The notes under the pieces are model-generated. The model did no database searches, was not told the origin of the DNA, and saw only the letters and a list, made by a program, of their open reading frames with translations. The position numbers and the translations under genes are program-made. A stretch of DNA of 64,000 nucleotides from Paludisphaera mucosa. GTDB taxonomy: Bacteria; Planctomycetota; Planctomycetia; Isosphaerales; Isosphaeraceae. Below, one piece after another: positions 53,054 to 61,246 of the stretch; position 1 is the stretch's first letter, and every line of letters begins with the position of its first letter. The stretch is from the NCBI RefSeq assembly GCF_029589435.1, contig NZ_JARRAG010000002.1, positions 4,774,001 to 4,838,000 on the forward strand. The letters run 5' to 3'.

Positions 53054-55131
53054 GGCCGGCGGGGCGCGAAAAATCGCCCGACGTCGAGGTCGACGTGAGC
53101 GCCGCCGACGCCTCAGGCGACGATCCCCGGGACGCTCGGGCCCTCGTCGTCAGGGGCCGGGCGCGGCAGGTCCAGGGCGATCTCGCGGGGGCGCTCGCCG
53201 ACTTCGACGAGGCGATCCGACGTGAGTCCGACGACGCCGACGCCCTCGGCGGGCGGGCCGCCGCTCGTCATGCGATGGGCGACCTCGCCGGGGCGGTCGC
53301 CGACTTCGACCGGGCGATCGCCGCGGCTCCGCGGGCGGCCTGGCTGTACAACGGCCGGGGCGCGGCCCTGCACGTCGACGACGACCTTCGCGCCGCCGTC
53401 GCCGACTACGACCGGGCCATCGCCCTCGATCCGGCCTTCGCGGAGGCTTACCGGAACCGGGGCCACGCGCGCTACGCCGAGGGCGACCTCGAGGCCGCGA
53501 TCGCCGATTACACCGAGGTCGTCCGGCTCGGCCCGGCCGACGCCTCGTCCCACCTCCATCGCGGCGAGGTCCGGCTGGCGGCCGAGGATTACGAGGGGGC
53601 CGCCGCCGATTTCGGCGAGGTGATCCGCCTCGACCCGAACCATGCAAGGGCGTACCAGGGCCGCGCCGCAGCCCGGGAGGCGCTGGGCCGGGACGACCTG
53701 GCGGAGGCCGACCACGACGCGGCGGAGCGGCTCGGCGACGAGGAACCCACCGGAGGATCGACGATGAGCGTGACCGAGCGTAAGCCCCAGATCCACGCCC
53801 TGCTCCAGTCCCACTTCGACCCGACGGCGGTGGAAGACCTCACCATCACGGAAAGGCCGTTCCCCCTCCGGGTCCGGGCCGACTTGCAGCGGGCCGTCGA
53901 TCAGGTCTTGCGGGACGGCGCGGTCGTCTCGTTCTTCTGCGGGGTCAGGAAGCCCCACGCCTTCGAGGGGATCAGCTTCTCGGAGCTGCTGATCCGCGAC
54001 CGCAACAACCCCGTCCAGTCGGTCCCGCCGCTCTACGAGGAGGTCGACGTCGGCGAGGAGCATCCCGTCCGCTGCCTGAAGAACGGCCTGTGGCTGCTCG
54101 AAGCCGAAGGCGCGAGGTTCGCCGTCTTCCTGGAGCAGAGCACCCAGTTCCACCGGGTCCAGACGCTGCGGATCCAGGTCGCCACGCCCAACGACCCGCA
54201 GGGCTTCCGGGCCTCGCAGGGCTTCCTCAAGCGGCTGGAAGACGCCGTCCAGCGGGCCGAGTCGTACCGGGGCAAGATCCTCTCGCTGGAGGCGGGCGAA
54301 CGGTACTCGGGCCGGACGTCGGGCATCCTGGTCCACAAGCTGGCCTCGGTGGACCGGGACCAGGTCATCCTGCCGCCCAGCACCCTCGACCTCCTGGAGC
54401 GGAACGTGACGCGGTTCGTCGGCCTCCGCTCGCGGCTCTCGGCCCTGGGGCTGGCGACGAAGAAGGGCCTGCTGTTCTACGGGCCGCCGGGGACCGGGAA
54501 GACGCACACGATCCACTACCTGGCCGGGTCGCTGGCGGGCCACACCACACTCATGATCACCGCCGAGCAGGTCGGCCTGCTCGACGAGTACATGGCGCTC
54601 GCCCGGCTGCTCCAGCCCAGCATCGTGGTGATCGAGGACGTGGACCTCATCGCCAGGGACCGCACCACGATGAACAGCCCGTGCGAAGAGGTGATGCTGA
54701 ACAAGCTGCTCAACGAGATGGACGGCCTGAAGCCCGACTCGGAGATCCTCTTCATCCTGACGACGAACCGCCCCGAGGCGCTGGAGGCCGCGCTGGCGTC
54801 GCGGCCGGGCCGCGTCGACCAGGCGATCGAGTTCCCGCTGCCCGACGACGACGGTCGCGCCAAGCTGGTCCGGCTCTACGCCCGGGGCATGGAGACGCCC
54901 GACGAGGTCGTGGACGCGATCGTGAAGCGGACCGAGGGCGTGAGCGCCTCGTTCATCAAGGAGTTGATGCGACGCACGGCCCAGTTCCACCTGGAGCGGG
55001 GCGGGTCGAGCCGGATCGGGCTCGAGGACGTCGAATCCGCGCTCGACGAGCTGCTCTTCAGCGGCGGGACGTTGAACCGGAAGCTGCTCGGGGGCCGCGT
55101 CGACGCGGCGGGGCCTTCGTGCAGCCCGTGA
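53050..55131 (+). CDS. TPR-AAA+ ATPase fusion (possible internal start for AAA+ protein)
   Basis: From the GTG at 53050 the 693-residue protein has about six tetratricopeptide repeats (residues 25-230; repeating GRGxAxxxxGDLxxAIADYxxAIxLDP). A 450-residue AAA+ protein follows: an N-terminal region (about 240-470), Walker A LLFYGPPGTGKTHT, Walker B IVVIEDVDLIA, sensor LTTNRPEALEAALASRPGRVDQ and the C-terminal lid. Walker A lies at about residue 475. The same frame contains an ATG at 53764 (MSVTERKPQI) with GGAGGA ideally spaced upstream, so the AAA+ part may also be made alone. The AAA+ part resembles CDC48/spastin-type ATPases of unknown target. No stop separates the two parts. It is co-translated with the PaiB-like gene. 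Confidence 0.88.
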   Translation: MRPAGREKSPDVEVDVSAADASGDDPRDARALVVRGRARQVQGDLAGALADFDEAIRRESDDADALGGRAAARHAMGDLAGAVADFDRAIAAAPRAAWLYNGRGAALHVDDDLRAAVADYDRAIALDPAFAEAYRNRGHARYAEGDLEAAIADYTEVVRLGPADASSHLHRGEVRLAAEDYEGAAADFGEVIRLDPNHARAYQGRAAAREALGRDDLAEADHDAAERLGDEEPTGGSTMSVTERKPQIHALLQSHFDPTAVEDLTITERPFPLRVRADLQRAVDQVLRDGAVVSFFCGVRKPHAFEGISFSELLIRDRNNPVQSVPPLYEEVDVGEEHPVRCLKNGLWLLEAEGARFAVFLEQSTQFHRVQTLRIQVATPNDPQGFRASQGFLKRLEDAVQRAESYRGKILSLEAGERYSGRTSGILVHKLASVDRDQVILPPSTLDLLERNVTRFVGLRSRLSALGLATKKGLLFYGPPGTGKTHTIHYLAGSLAGHTTLMITAEQVGLLDEYMALARLLQPSIVVIEDVDLIARDRTTMNSPCEEVMLNKLLNEMDGLKPDSEILFILTTNRPEALEAALASRPGRVDQAIEFPLPDDDGRAKLVRLYARGMETPDEVVDAIVKRTEGVSASFIKELMRRTAQFHLERGGSSRIGLEDVESALDELLFSGGTLNRKLLGGRVDAAGPSCSP

Positions 55132-55159
55132 CCCGGATGCCTCGACGACGTCCCCGCCG

Positions 55160-56152
55160 CTACCCCAGGACGATCCGGCTCAGATCGACCAACCTGCGAG
55201 GCCTGGGCTCGACGTCGCCGACGGCGTGGAACATGACCGTGTCGGCGGTCGACACCTCCAGGCGGTGCTTCCCAAGAGTAACGCTCCCGAGGGAGCCGAG
55301 CCCGGTCACGGCCTTCACCAGCCCCCAGAACCGGCCTCGCGTCCACCGCAGCTGGATCGGCGAGCCGCCCGCCATCTCGGTCAGTTGCGGCTTCCGGTAC
55401 TTCTCCTTGCCGATGTTCAGCGCCACCACGTCGCCGGTGACCACCTGCGAGCCGTAATAGCCAAGCTCGTCCCAGGTCTGGACCTCCGCGAGGTGGGAGA
55501 CGATCTTTTCATAGAGGTCGGAGGGGATCCGCCCGGCCGCGTCGCCGGACCTCGCCACCGAATTCAGGCAGAATTCGACCAGCGACGAGAACATCCGCTC
55601 GGCGAGCCCTTTCCGGCCCGGCGGCCCGAGTTCGCCGTCGAGTTCCCGCCGGGAGACCACGTCCGGACGGGCCTCGACCTCCGGGGCGAGTTCGAGGTTC
55701 GGGTTCGTGAAGACGACCTTCGCGGCGATGTGGTCCCGGACGACCTGCTCGTCGAGGACGAGCCCGCGATCGCGCAGGTACTCGACCACGGCGTCCCGCC
55801 GGAGCCCGTTCTCGCGGATCATGTCGCCGTGATCGACGACGTCCCCGCCGCGCCGGGTCTGGAGCCAGGTCCCGTCCCGGATGGTCAACCGCCCCGACCA
55901 GTTCTTCACCTCGATGAGCTGGATCATCGCGGGCGTGCAGACGATCAGGTCGATCTCGCGCCGCCGGCCCTGCCGCTTCGAGGGGATGCGACGGCCGGCC
56001 AGGAGGTGGGCGTCCTTGAACCGGCCTGACGACCCGACCAGCTCCCTCACCAGGAGCTCGCCGTCCCGCCCGCCCGTCACGCCCGCCGACTCCTCGGCGG
56101 GTCGAACCTTCTGAATCTCGGACCACTGCCTGAGTCGATCGAGGAGTCCCAA
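55160..56152 (-). CDS. NERD-domain (nuclease-related) protein
   Basis: The 330-residue protein has a nuclease-related (NERD) fold near its N-terminus. It runs GRDGELLVRELV, then REIDLIVCTPAMIQLIEVKNWSG with Asp68, Glu81 and Lys83 as the restriction-endonuclease-like catalytic set. The C-terminal half (about 130-330) is unassigned: FCLNSVARSGDAAG, GYYGSQVVTGDVVALNI, RFWGLVKAVTGLGSLGSVTL. NERD proteins are often linked to DNA processing or stress. The TTG at 56152 was preferred because AAGGAAGG lies just upstream and family members begin MGLLDRL; longer starts at 56179 and 56338 have no such signal. It converges with the AAA+ gene, 28 bp between the stops. Confidence 0.85.
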   Translation of the reverse strand: MGLLDRLRQWSEIQKVRPAEESAGVTGGRDGELLVRELVGSSGRFKDAHLLAGRRIPSKRQGRRREIDLIVCTPAMIQLIEVKNWSGRLTIRDGTWLQTRRGGDVVDHGDMIRENGLRRDAVVEYLRDRGLVLDEQVVRDHIAAKVVFTNPNLELAPEVEARPDVVSRRELDGELGPPGRKGLAERMFSSLVEFCLNSVARSGDAAGRIPSDLYEKIVSHLAEVQTWDELGYYGSQVVTGDVVALNIGKEKYRKPQLTEMAGGSPIQLRWTRGRFWGLVKAVTGLGSLGSVTLGKHRLEVSTADTVMFHAVGDVEPRPRRLVDLSRIVLG

Positions 56153-56349
56153 GTCATCCCTTCCTTCGTCGCGGGTCACGGCGTTCCTGCACGCCGAAGC
56201 CCCAGGATACCCGCTCCGCCCCGCCGAGCGGAGGCCGGTCTTCGGGTCCTCGGCTCCCAGGGAGTCGGCGGCGGGCGCGATCTCCGCTTCCCCGTCCCGG
56301 ACGCCTTGCGTTAGGCTTTTCCGGGGGCGTTCATTCACCGCAGGGGATC

Positions 56350-56901
56350 GTGGCGATGTTGCTGATGGCCGAGAACCAGGACGACCGGGTCATCTGGGTC
56401 GTCGTGGAGCTGCACCGGCCGAAGCAACGGATCCGCAGCCGGATCATCCTCCACCTCGGGGAGTTCGGGTCCCGGGAAGAAGCCGAGGCCGCCTTCCTGG
56501 CGCGGATCGCGACCGACCCCCGGCTCCGCGAGCACGTCGAGTCGTGGGCGGTCCACGCGGAAGACGTGCTGAAGGATCGCAAGGCGCGGGCCAAGTTCTT
56601 CCGGTTCGGCGCGTCCACCGGCGGCGTCGCGGAGTACGCCGACGAGGCCCTGCGCCGGCACGCCCGGGAGGAGGAGCAGGCCAGGGAGAGGGCGCGCGCG
56701 GCCTTCTGGAACTCGGGCGGCTCGTCCTCCGCGTTCGCCACGCTCGGCCTCCCCAGCGCCGCCTCGATGGCCGAGATCAAGGCCGCCTACCGCCGGATGG
56801 CCGTCCAGATGCACCCGGACCGGGGCGGGGACCACATGGCGATGGTCCGGCTCAACGCCGCTTACGAGACGGCCGTCGAGTACGCCGCCTGGCGCGGCTG
56901 A
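56350..56901 (+). CDS. J-domain (DnaJ-like) protein with C-terminal J-domain
   Basis: The 183-residue protein has an N-terminal unassigned region (about 10-115) with a charged helix (YADEALRRHAREEEQARERARAAF). The C-terminal J-domain (about 125-180) is AFATLGLPSAASMAEIKAAYRRMAVQMHPDRGGDHMAMVRLNAAYETA, with the HPD motif at 155-157. J-domains stimulate DnaK ATPase. Here the domain is at the C-terminus rather than the N-terminus as in DnaJ, suggesting a specialised co-chaperone with its own client part. GTG 56350 and ATG 56356 are both possible. It diverges from the NERD gene. Confidence 0.85.
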   Translation: MAMLLMAENQDDRVIWVVVELHRPKQRIRSRIILHLGEFGSREEAEAAFLARIATDPRLREHVESWAVHAEDVLKDRKARAKFFRFGASTGGVAEYADEALRRHAREEEQARERARAAFWNSGGSSSAFATLGLPSAASMAEIKAAYRRMAVQMHPDRGGDHMAMVRLNAAYETAVEYAAWRG

Positions 56902-57115
56902 TCAGCCAGATCCTCGAGGTCGGCTGCCATGGAAGAGCAGGAAGATCCCCCAGAGCGCCCCGTCCCCGCACGCGGATTGACGCATACTCCGACGATCCCG
57001 CTTCGGGAGAGTTCGGGGGTGCCCGGGACGATTGGTTTCAGATTTGCATCGGACCGAGGGCATGTCCCATCAAAGCACACTCTCTCCATCGCCGCCTTCC
57101 GAGGATCAGGTCCCC

Positions 57116-57985
57116 ATGTCGGATTCCGTCGCGGTCTCGCCGAGGCAAGCTGCACACTGCTCGGTCCGCCTCCCCAACGGGATGGCCGTCGACAGCCTCG
57201 GCGTCGACGACACGCTCATGGTCTACCGCGACATCTTCGAGGACGACTGCTACCGCCGGGGCGGCGTCGCGATCCACGACGGCGACTGCATCCTCGACGT
57301 GGGGGCCAATACGGGCCTGTTCATCCTCTACCTGAACTCCATCCTCGCCGACGCCCGCGTGTATGCGTTCGAGCCCCTGCCGGCCACCTTCCAGGTGCTG
57401 AGCCGCAACATCGAGCGGCACAATCACCTGACCGTCAGCCTGTTCAACGTCGGCCTCTCGCAGAGCGCGGGGAGGGCGGCCTTCACGTATTACCCGCGGA
57501 TGTCCAACGCCTCGACCATGTTCCCGGACGAATCGTCGCGGGCGGCGCTCATGGGCCGGGATTACATCCTCCAGCGCTTTCGCACGCTCCCGCGCCCCTG
57601 GGCCGCCTTGCTGTCGCTGTGCCCTTCGTGGATCCGCGTCGCCCTTGCGGAGCGGGTCCGGAAGTATTATCTGAAGAAGCACAAGGTGACCTGCGGGCTG
57701 ACCACCCTGTCGGGCGTCCTGCGCAAGCACGGCATCTGCCGCGTGGACCTGCTGAAGGTCGACGCGGAGCAGAGCGAGCAGTCCATCCTGGCGGGTCTCG
57801 ACGACGAGGACTGGCCGAAGATCCGCCAGGTCGTCATCGAGGTCCACGGCGGCGACGAGGCGATCCGCGACATGAGACGCTCCCTGCATCGCCGCGGCTT
57901 CCAGACGGCGGTGGAGTCGAACCCGACCTTCCCGAGCCTCTCGCTGCTCTACGGCGTGAGGCCGGACGACTCCCCGAGGAATTGA
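57116..57985 (+). CDS. FkbM-family methyltransferase
   Basis: The 289-residue protein has a Rossmann-fold SAM-dependent methyltransferase of the FkbM type. Motifs are GDCILDVGANTGLFILY (SAM-binding loop), VYAFEPLPATFQVL, NVGLSQSAGRAAFTYYPRMS and VDLLKVDAEQSEQSILAGL, then VVIEVHG. FkbM enzymes O-methylate sugars and natural products. The ATG at 57116 follows GAGGATCAGG; an in-frame ATG at 57062 would add 18 residues. The desaturase gene starts 211 bp downstream on the same strand. Confidence 0.92.
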   Translation: MSDSVAVSPRQAAHCSVRLPNGMAVDSLGVDDTLMVYRDIFEDDCYRRGGVAIHDGDCILDVGANTGLFILYLNSILADARVYAFEPLPATFQVLSRNIERHNHLTVSLFNVGLSQSAGRAAFTYYPRMSNASTMFPDESSRAALMGRDYILQRFRTLPRPWAALLSLCPSWIRVALAERVRKYYLKKHKVTCGLTTLSGVLRKHGICRVDLLKVDAEQSEQSILAGLDDEDWPKIRQVVIEVHGGDEAIRDMRRSLHRRGFQTAVESNPTFPSLSLLYGVRPDDSPRN

Positions 57986-58196
57986 CGACCGGCCCCATGT
58001 CGAGCCGATCCGCCGTACACCCCCGGACGTCCCCGGCCGGCCCGCATCCCCGCGATGCGGGTCGGCTCCGTCCGGCGCGACGCCACCCGACGCGATCAGC
58101 GCCGCTGGTCCCATCCCCCTCGACGCCGGCGGGACGACCCCGTCGGCGGCTTCTCAGCGACCCGGCCGCAGGCGGCTCGGGCGCAAGGACCGCAGG

Positions 58197-59453
58197 ATGA
58201 ACGACGAAGTTTCACACGGCGCCGCCTTCAACGACCCGGGGCTCAACGCCCGGATCATGCGTCTTCGGTCGCTCGACAACGTGACGAACCTGGCGTTCCT
58301 CGCGAAGGAATACCTCGGCGTCGCGGTCGTGGCGGGCGCGGCGGTCCTCTTCTGCGAGCGGCGCGAGGGCTGGGGGCTGGCCTGGGCGTGGGACGTCCCG
58401 GTCGTGGCGGCGGCCATCGTGCTGATCGGCGGCCTCCAGCATCGCCTGGCCGGCCTGGGACACGAGGCCTCGCATTACACGCTCTTGAAGAACAAGACCT
58501 GGAACGACCTGGTCGGCGACCTCTTCTGCATGTTCCCGATCCTGGCGACGGTCCGGCTCTACCGGGCCTTCCACCTGGCGCACCACCGCTACACCAACGA
58601 CCCGGAGCGGGATCCCGACCTCGTGCTGCTGGGCGAGAGCAAGCGGGTCGACCAGTTCCCGATGACCCGGGGCCGCTTCATCCGGGAGTTCTACCTGCGG
58701 CCGCTCACCGACCCGCTGGCCTTCCTGAAGTACCAGCACGACTACGTCGACGTCACCGTCCTGGGCCGGCCGGAGGACCGACCCGCCGCGGGAACGGCCG
58801 AACCGGGTCGCCACCCCTCTCGGCTCGGGACGACCCTCGGCTGGGCCTACGTCGTCGCCACCTTCGCCGCATGGGGGGCTGTCGCCGCGGCGGATCGGCC
58901 CATTTGGAACATTTATCTGGGCCTCGCGGGCACGTTCCTCGTCCTCGCGGTCGGTGCGGCGCTGCCCGAGCGGGCGTTCCTGGCCTCTTCGCTGCGGCAG
59001 CCGATTTCCGCTCGTCACGAAGGGATGTTGAGGCTCGTCCACTACACCTGGTGCCTCGCGGCCCTGGGCCTGCTCCATGGGGCGACGGACGGGCGGTCGA
59101 CGACCTATTTCATCCTGCTGTGGATGCTGCCGATGTCGACGTCGTTCTTCTACTTCATGCTCCTGCGCGACGTCTATCAGCACACGAACGCCGACGACGG
59201 CCGGCTGACGAACACGCGCGTCTTCGTCGTCGACCCGTTCACGCGCTGGGCGGTCTTCGTCTACGGCCAGGACATGCACCTGCCGCACCACCTGTTCCCG
59301 GGCGTGCCGCATTACCGGCTCCCGCAGCTGCACGGGCTGCTGAAGGCGAGTCATGCGGCGTACGCGACCCAGGCGGTGGAGTGCCACGGGACGTTCGCCA
59401 ACCGCAAGGGGATGCCGACCATCCTCGACGAGTTGACCGCGCCGAGGCCCTGA
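58197..59453 (+). CDS. Membrane fatty acid desaturase
   Basis: The 418-residue di-iron membrane desaturase has histidine boxes GHEASH (His89, 93; extra His82), HLAHH (His126-130) and HLPHH (His361-365). At least four hydrophobic segments (about 37-55, 68-84, 215-260, 270-310) surround them. These boxes hold the two irons that introduce double bonds in acyl chains, or act on related lipid substrates such as carotenoids. The N-terminal 30 residues are soluble. The ATG at 58197 comes shortly after GCAGG. It probably modifies membrane or outer lipids. Confidence 0.9.
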   Translation: MNDEVSHGAAFNDPGLNARIMRLRSLDNVTNLAFLAKEYLGVAVVAGAAVLFCERREGWGLAWAWDVPVVAAAIVLIGGLQHRLAGLGHEASHYTLLKNKTWNDLVGDLFCMFPILATVRLYRAFHLAHHRYTNDPERDPDLVLLGESKRVDQFPMTRGRFIREFYLRPLTDPLAFLKYQHDYVDVTVLGRPEDRPAAGTAEPGRHPSRLGTTLGWAYVVATFAAWGAVAAADRPIWNIYLGLAGTFLVLAVGAALPERAFLASSLRQPISARHEGMLRLVHYTWCLAALGLLHGATDGRSTTYFILLWMLPMSTSFFYFMLLRDVYQHTNADDGRLTNTRVFVVDPFTRWAVFVYGQDMHLPHHLFPGVPHYRLPQLHGLLKASHAAYATQAVECHGTFANRKGMPTILDELTAPRP

Positions 59454-59505
59454 AGGGCCGCCCGGCGCGCTCGCCGCGGGGCGGACGCGCCGGGCTGCGG
59501 CGAGA

Positions 59506-60642
59506 TCAGGGCTGCGCCGGCTGGGGCGCGGGGGGCACGGGCGCGGCGTGGGGGTCGGGCTGGGGGCCGAAGTGGTTGAAGCTCATCCCCGAGAAGTAGG
59601 CCGTCACCTTCTTGGGGTCCGGCTTGGCGGCCTGAGCGGCGTACGGGTTCGAGTCCGGGGCCTGCACCTGGTCGCGAAGCTGGGCCAGCATCGGGAAGAG
59701 TTGCGTGTAGGCCACCTGCTGATCGGGCGTCTGGGCCACGCCGAACCGCAGGTTGAAGCTGCTCATGAAGCTCAACACGCGGCCCAGCGTCGTCGTGGGG
59801 TAGCGGTCCAGGCCCTTGAGGAACTGGTCGACCGAGGGCGTCTTGAGCATCTTGGTGATCCCGTAGAGGGCCTTCAGGAAGTTGTCGGCCTCCTTGCGAT
59901 CCTTCGACCCTTCGGCGAGCACCAGGGCGACCTTCTGTTGGAGGGCCTGGATCTTCACGCGGGCGTCCGCGAGCGTCTGGGGCGAGATCTCGTCGCTTTC
60001 CTTCGCCTCCTTGCGGGCCTTCGCGACCTGGGCGCGGAGCGCGTCGCGCTCGACCTGGAAGGCCGGGTTCGTCAGCAGGACGTCGGGCACGCCGTTGGCG
60101 CTGAGGTCTTCCAGGCTGATCGCGATCATGTTGGCGGCGTATCGGAAGACGATGTTCTTCACGAGGCGGCTGTCCACGGGCTGGGGGGCCCCCATGACCG
60201 CCTGGTAGGGGACCGCGGGGTTCAGCAGGTCGTCGAGGACCGCGTTCAGGGCGTCGCCCGTCTGGATGTCGTGCTGGCTGGGATTGTCGTGGATCCGGCG
60301 GTAGGTCGTCTCGCCGGACGCGCTGGCCTCCTTCTGCTCCCGCTGGGAGCGGCCGTAGTACTCGCGGGCGTTGTTCTTGTTGACCTGATACATGTACTCG
60401 TTGACCTGCATCGCGGTGTTGGCGTTGATCGAGCGGGCCTCGGCCGTCTGCTCGTTGTAGGCCCCCGCGCCGGCGGCGTACACGCCCATCCCGCGGGCCG
60501 CGTCGCCGCCCACCGTCGATCCCCCGCCCCAGCCGCCCCAGCCGCCGTATCCGCCCGGATAGCGGTACTGGGCCTGTGCGGGCCCCCCGAGGCAGGCGAA
60601 CGCCGCGGCCAGAAATGCGACCCGACCCAGATGACGAAGCAT
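59506..60642 (-). CDS. Exported Gly-rich protein, paralogue of 47521-48630
   Basis: The 378-residue protein has a signal peptide (1-24, ending AQAQ). A Gly/Trp-rich segment ([26 protein letters not shown]) is followed by a long helical region with Gln/Glu-rich helices (about 65-260). The conserved C-terminal part has [24 protein letters not shown] and AYFSGMSFN, then a Pro/Ala tail. The same sequence order appears in the protein at 47521-48630. The start at 60642 begins the signal peptide. The function is unknown. It converges with the desaturase gene, 52 bp between stops. Confidence 0.88.
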   Translation of the reverse strand: MLRHLGRVAFLAAAFACLGGPAQAQYRYPGGYGGWGGWGGGSTVGGDAARGMGVYAAGAGAYNEQTAEARSINANTAMQVNEYMYQVNKNNAREYYGRSQREQKEASASGETTYRRIHDNPSQHDIQTGDALNAVLDDLLNPAVPYQAVMGAPQPVDSRLVKNIVFRYAANMIAISLEDLSANGVPDVLLTNPAFQVERDALRAQVAKARKEAKESDEISPQTLADARVKIQALQQKVALVLAEGSKDRKEADNFLKALYGITKMLKTPSVDQFLKGLDRYPTTTLGRVLSFMSSFNLRFGVAQTPDQQVAYTQLFPMLAQLRDQVQAPDSNPYAAQAAKPDPKKVTAYFSGMSFNHFGPQPDPHAAPVPPAPQPAQP

Positions 60643-61020
60643 GGCGAAACTCCCAGGCGAGATGGAGGCGGCCGCGTCTTGGGGTACGAGGCCAAGGATG
60701 CGCGCCGCCCGGTTCGATGACCCCTGCCGCGACGGTATGGCGGGGACGGTTTCGGCGAGCCGGCGCGTTCGGAGGCTCACGACCGCGACGGCCGCTCCGG
60801 AGCGCCGGGCCGCATCATCCTCGACGCGTCCGTGTTGGGGATGAGGGGACCAGGCCGTGGCTCGGCTCCGCAGGTCGCCCGCGCTCGCACCGTCCGCGCC
60901 GACGGTCGATGAAATCATCCAACACTACTAACAGCAATTCCTTGAGTTATCAAGCTTTTGCTTATGGGGTTTTCGAGGCGGGCCGGCGCGGGACCGACGC
61001 GCCGCGCGGGGCCGGCTTCG

Positions 61021-61046
61021 GCCTCCCGGGCCGCCCTCCGGGAGGC
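61021..61046. repeat. GC-rich hairpin
   Basis: GCCTCCCGG (61021-61029) pairs perfectly with CCGGGAGGC (61038-61046) around an 8-nt loop. It lies about 115 bp before the gyrA promoter candidate. There is no T-run on either strand, so it is not a classical terminator. It may be a supercoiling-sensitive structure or simply GC-rich chance. Confidence 0.35.
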
Positions 61047-61137
61047 GGGTCGGCGGGGCCTCGCGGGCGTTCGCGGCGTCGTCGAAAACGTCTTGCCCGA
61101 TTGGCACTTAAAGGCGTTCGGGAGCGGCCTCTCGCGG

Positions 61138-61167
61138 TTGCGGGGGAGGGGCCGTTTCGGGTAAAAT
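61138..61167 (+). promoter_or_regulatory. Possible gyrA promoter
   Basis: TTGCGG (61138-61143) and TAAAAT (61162-61167) are 18 bp apart. The TAAAAT is AT-rich in a GC-rich surrounding and lies 79 bp before the gyrA start. It resembles a housekeeping-sigma promoter; the -35 box is a partial match. Confidence 0.35.
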
Positions 61168-61246
61168 CCAGGTTATGGAACGGCCCTTGCGACGACGTGC
61201 GCGCGTGGGTGCGTCGATCGGGCTTTGACGAGGGAACGAAACCGCC

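Larger units (their letters stand above)
60643..61246. other. Intergenic region upstream of gyrA
   Basis: This 604-bp region between divergent starts includes an AT-rich island (60915-60965) with CTTGA-GTTA-TCAAG (60941-60954). It also holds a strong GC hairpin at 61021-61046 and a possible gyrA promoter at 61138-61167. The open frames crossing it have no protein-like pattern and were not annotated. Confidence 0.5.

Noticed and set aside
60941-60960. Hairpin CTTGA-GTTA-TCAAG followed by CTTTT as a terminator
   Set aside because: The stem is only 5 bp and AT-rich, and no plus-strand gene ends just before it.
61101-61117. Second sigma-54 promoter starting TTGGCAC upstream of gyrA
   Set aside because: The -24 half is good, but 10 nt after GG comes CG instead of the required GC, and there is no TTGC.
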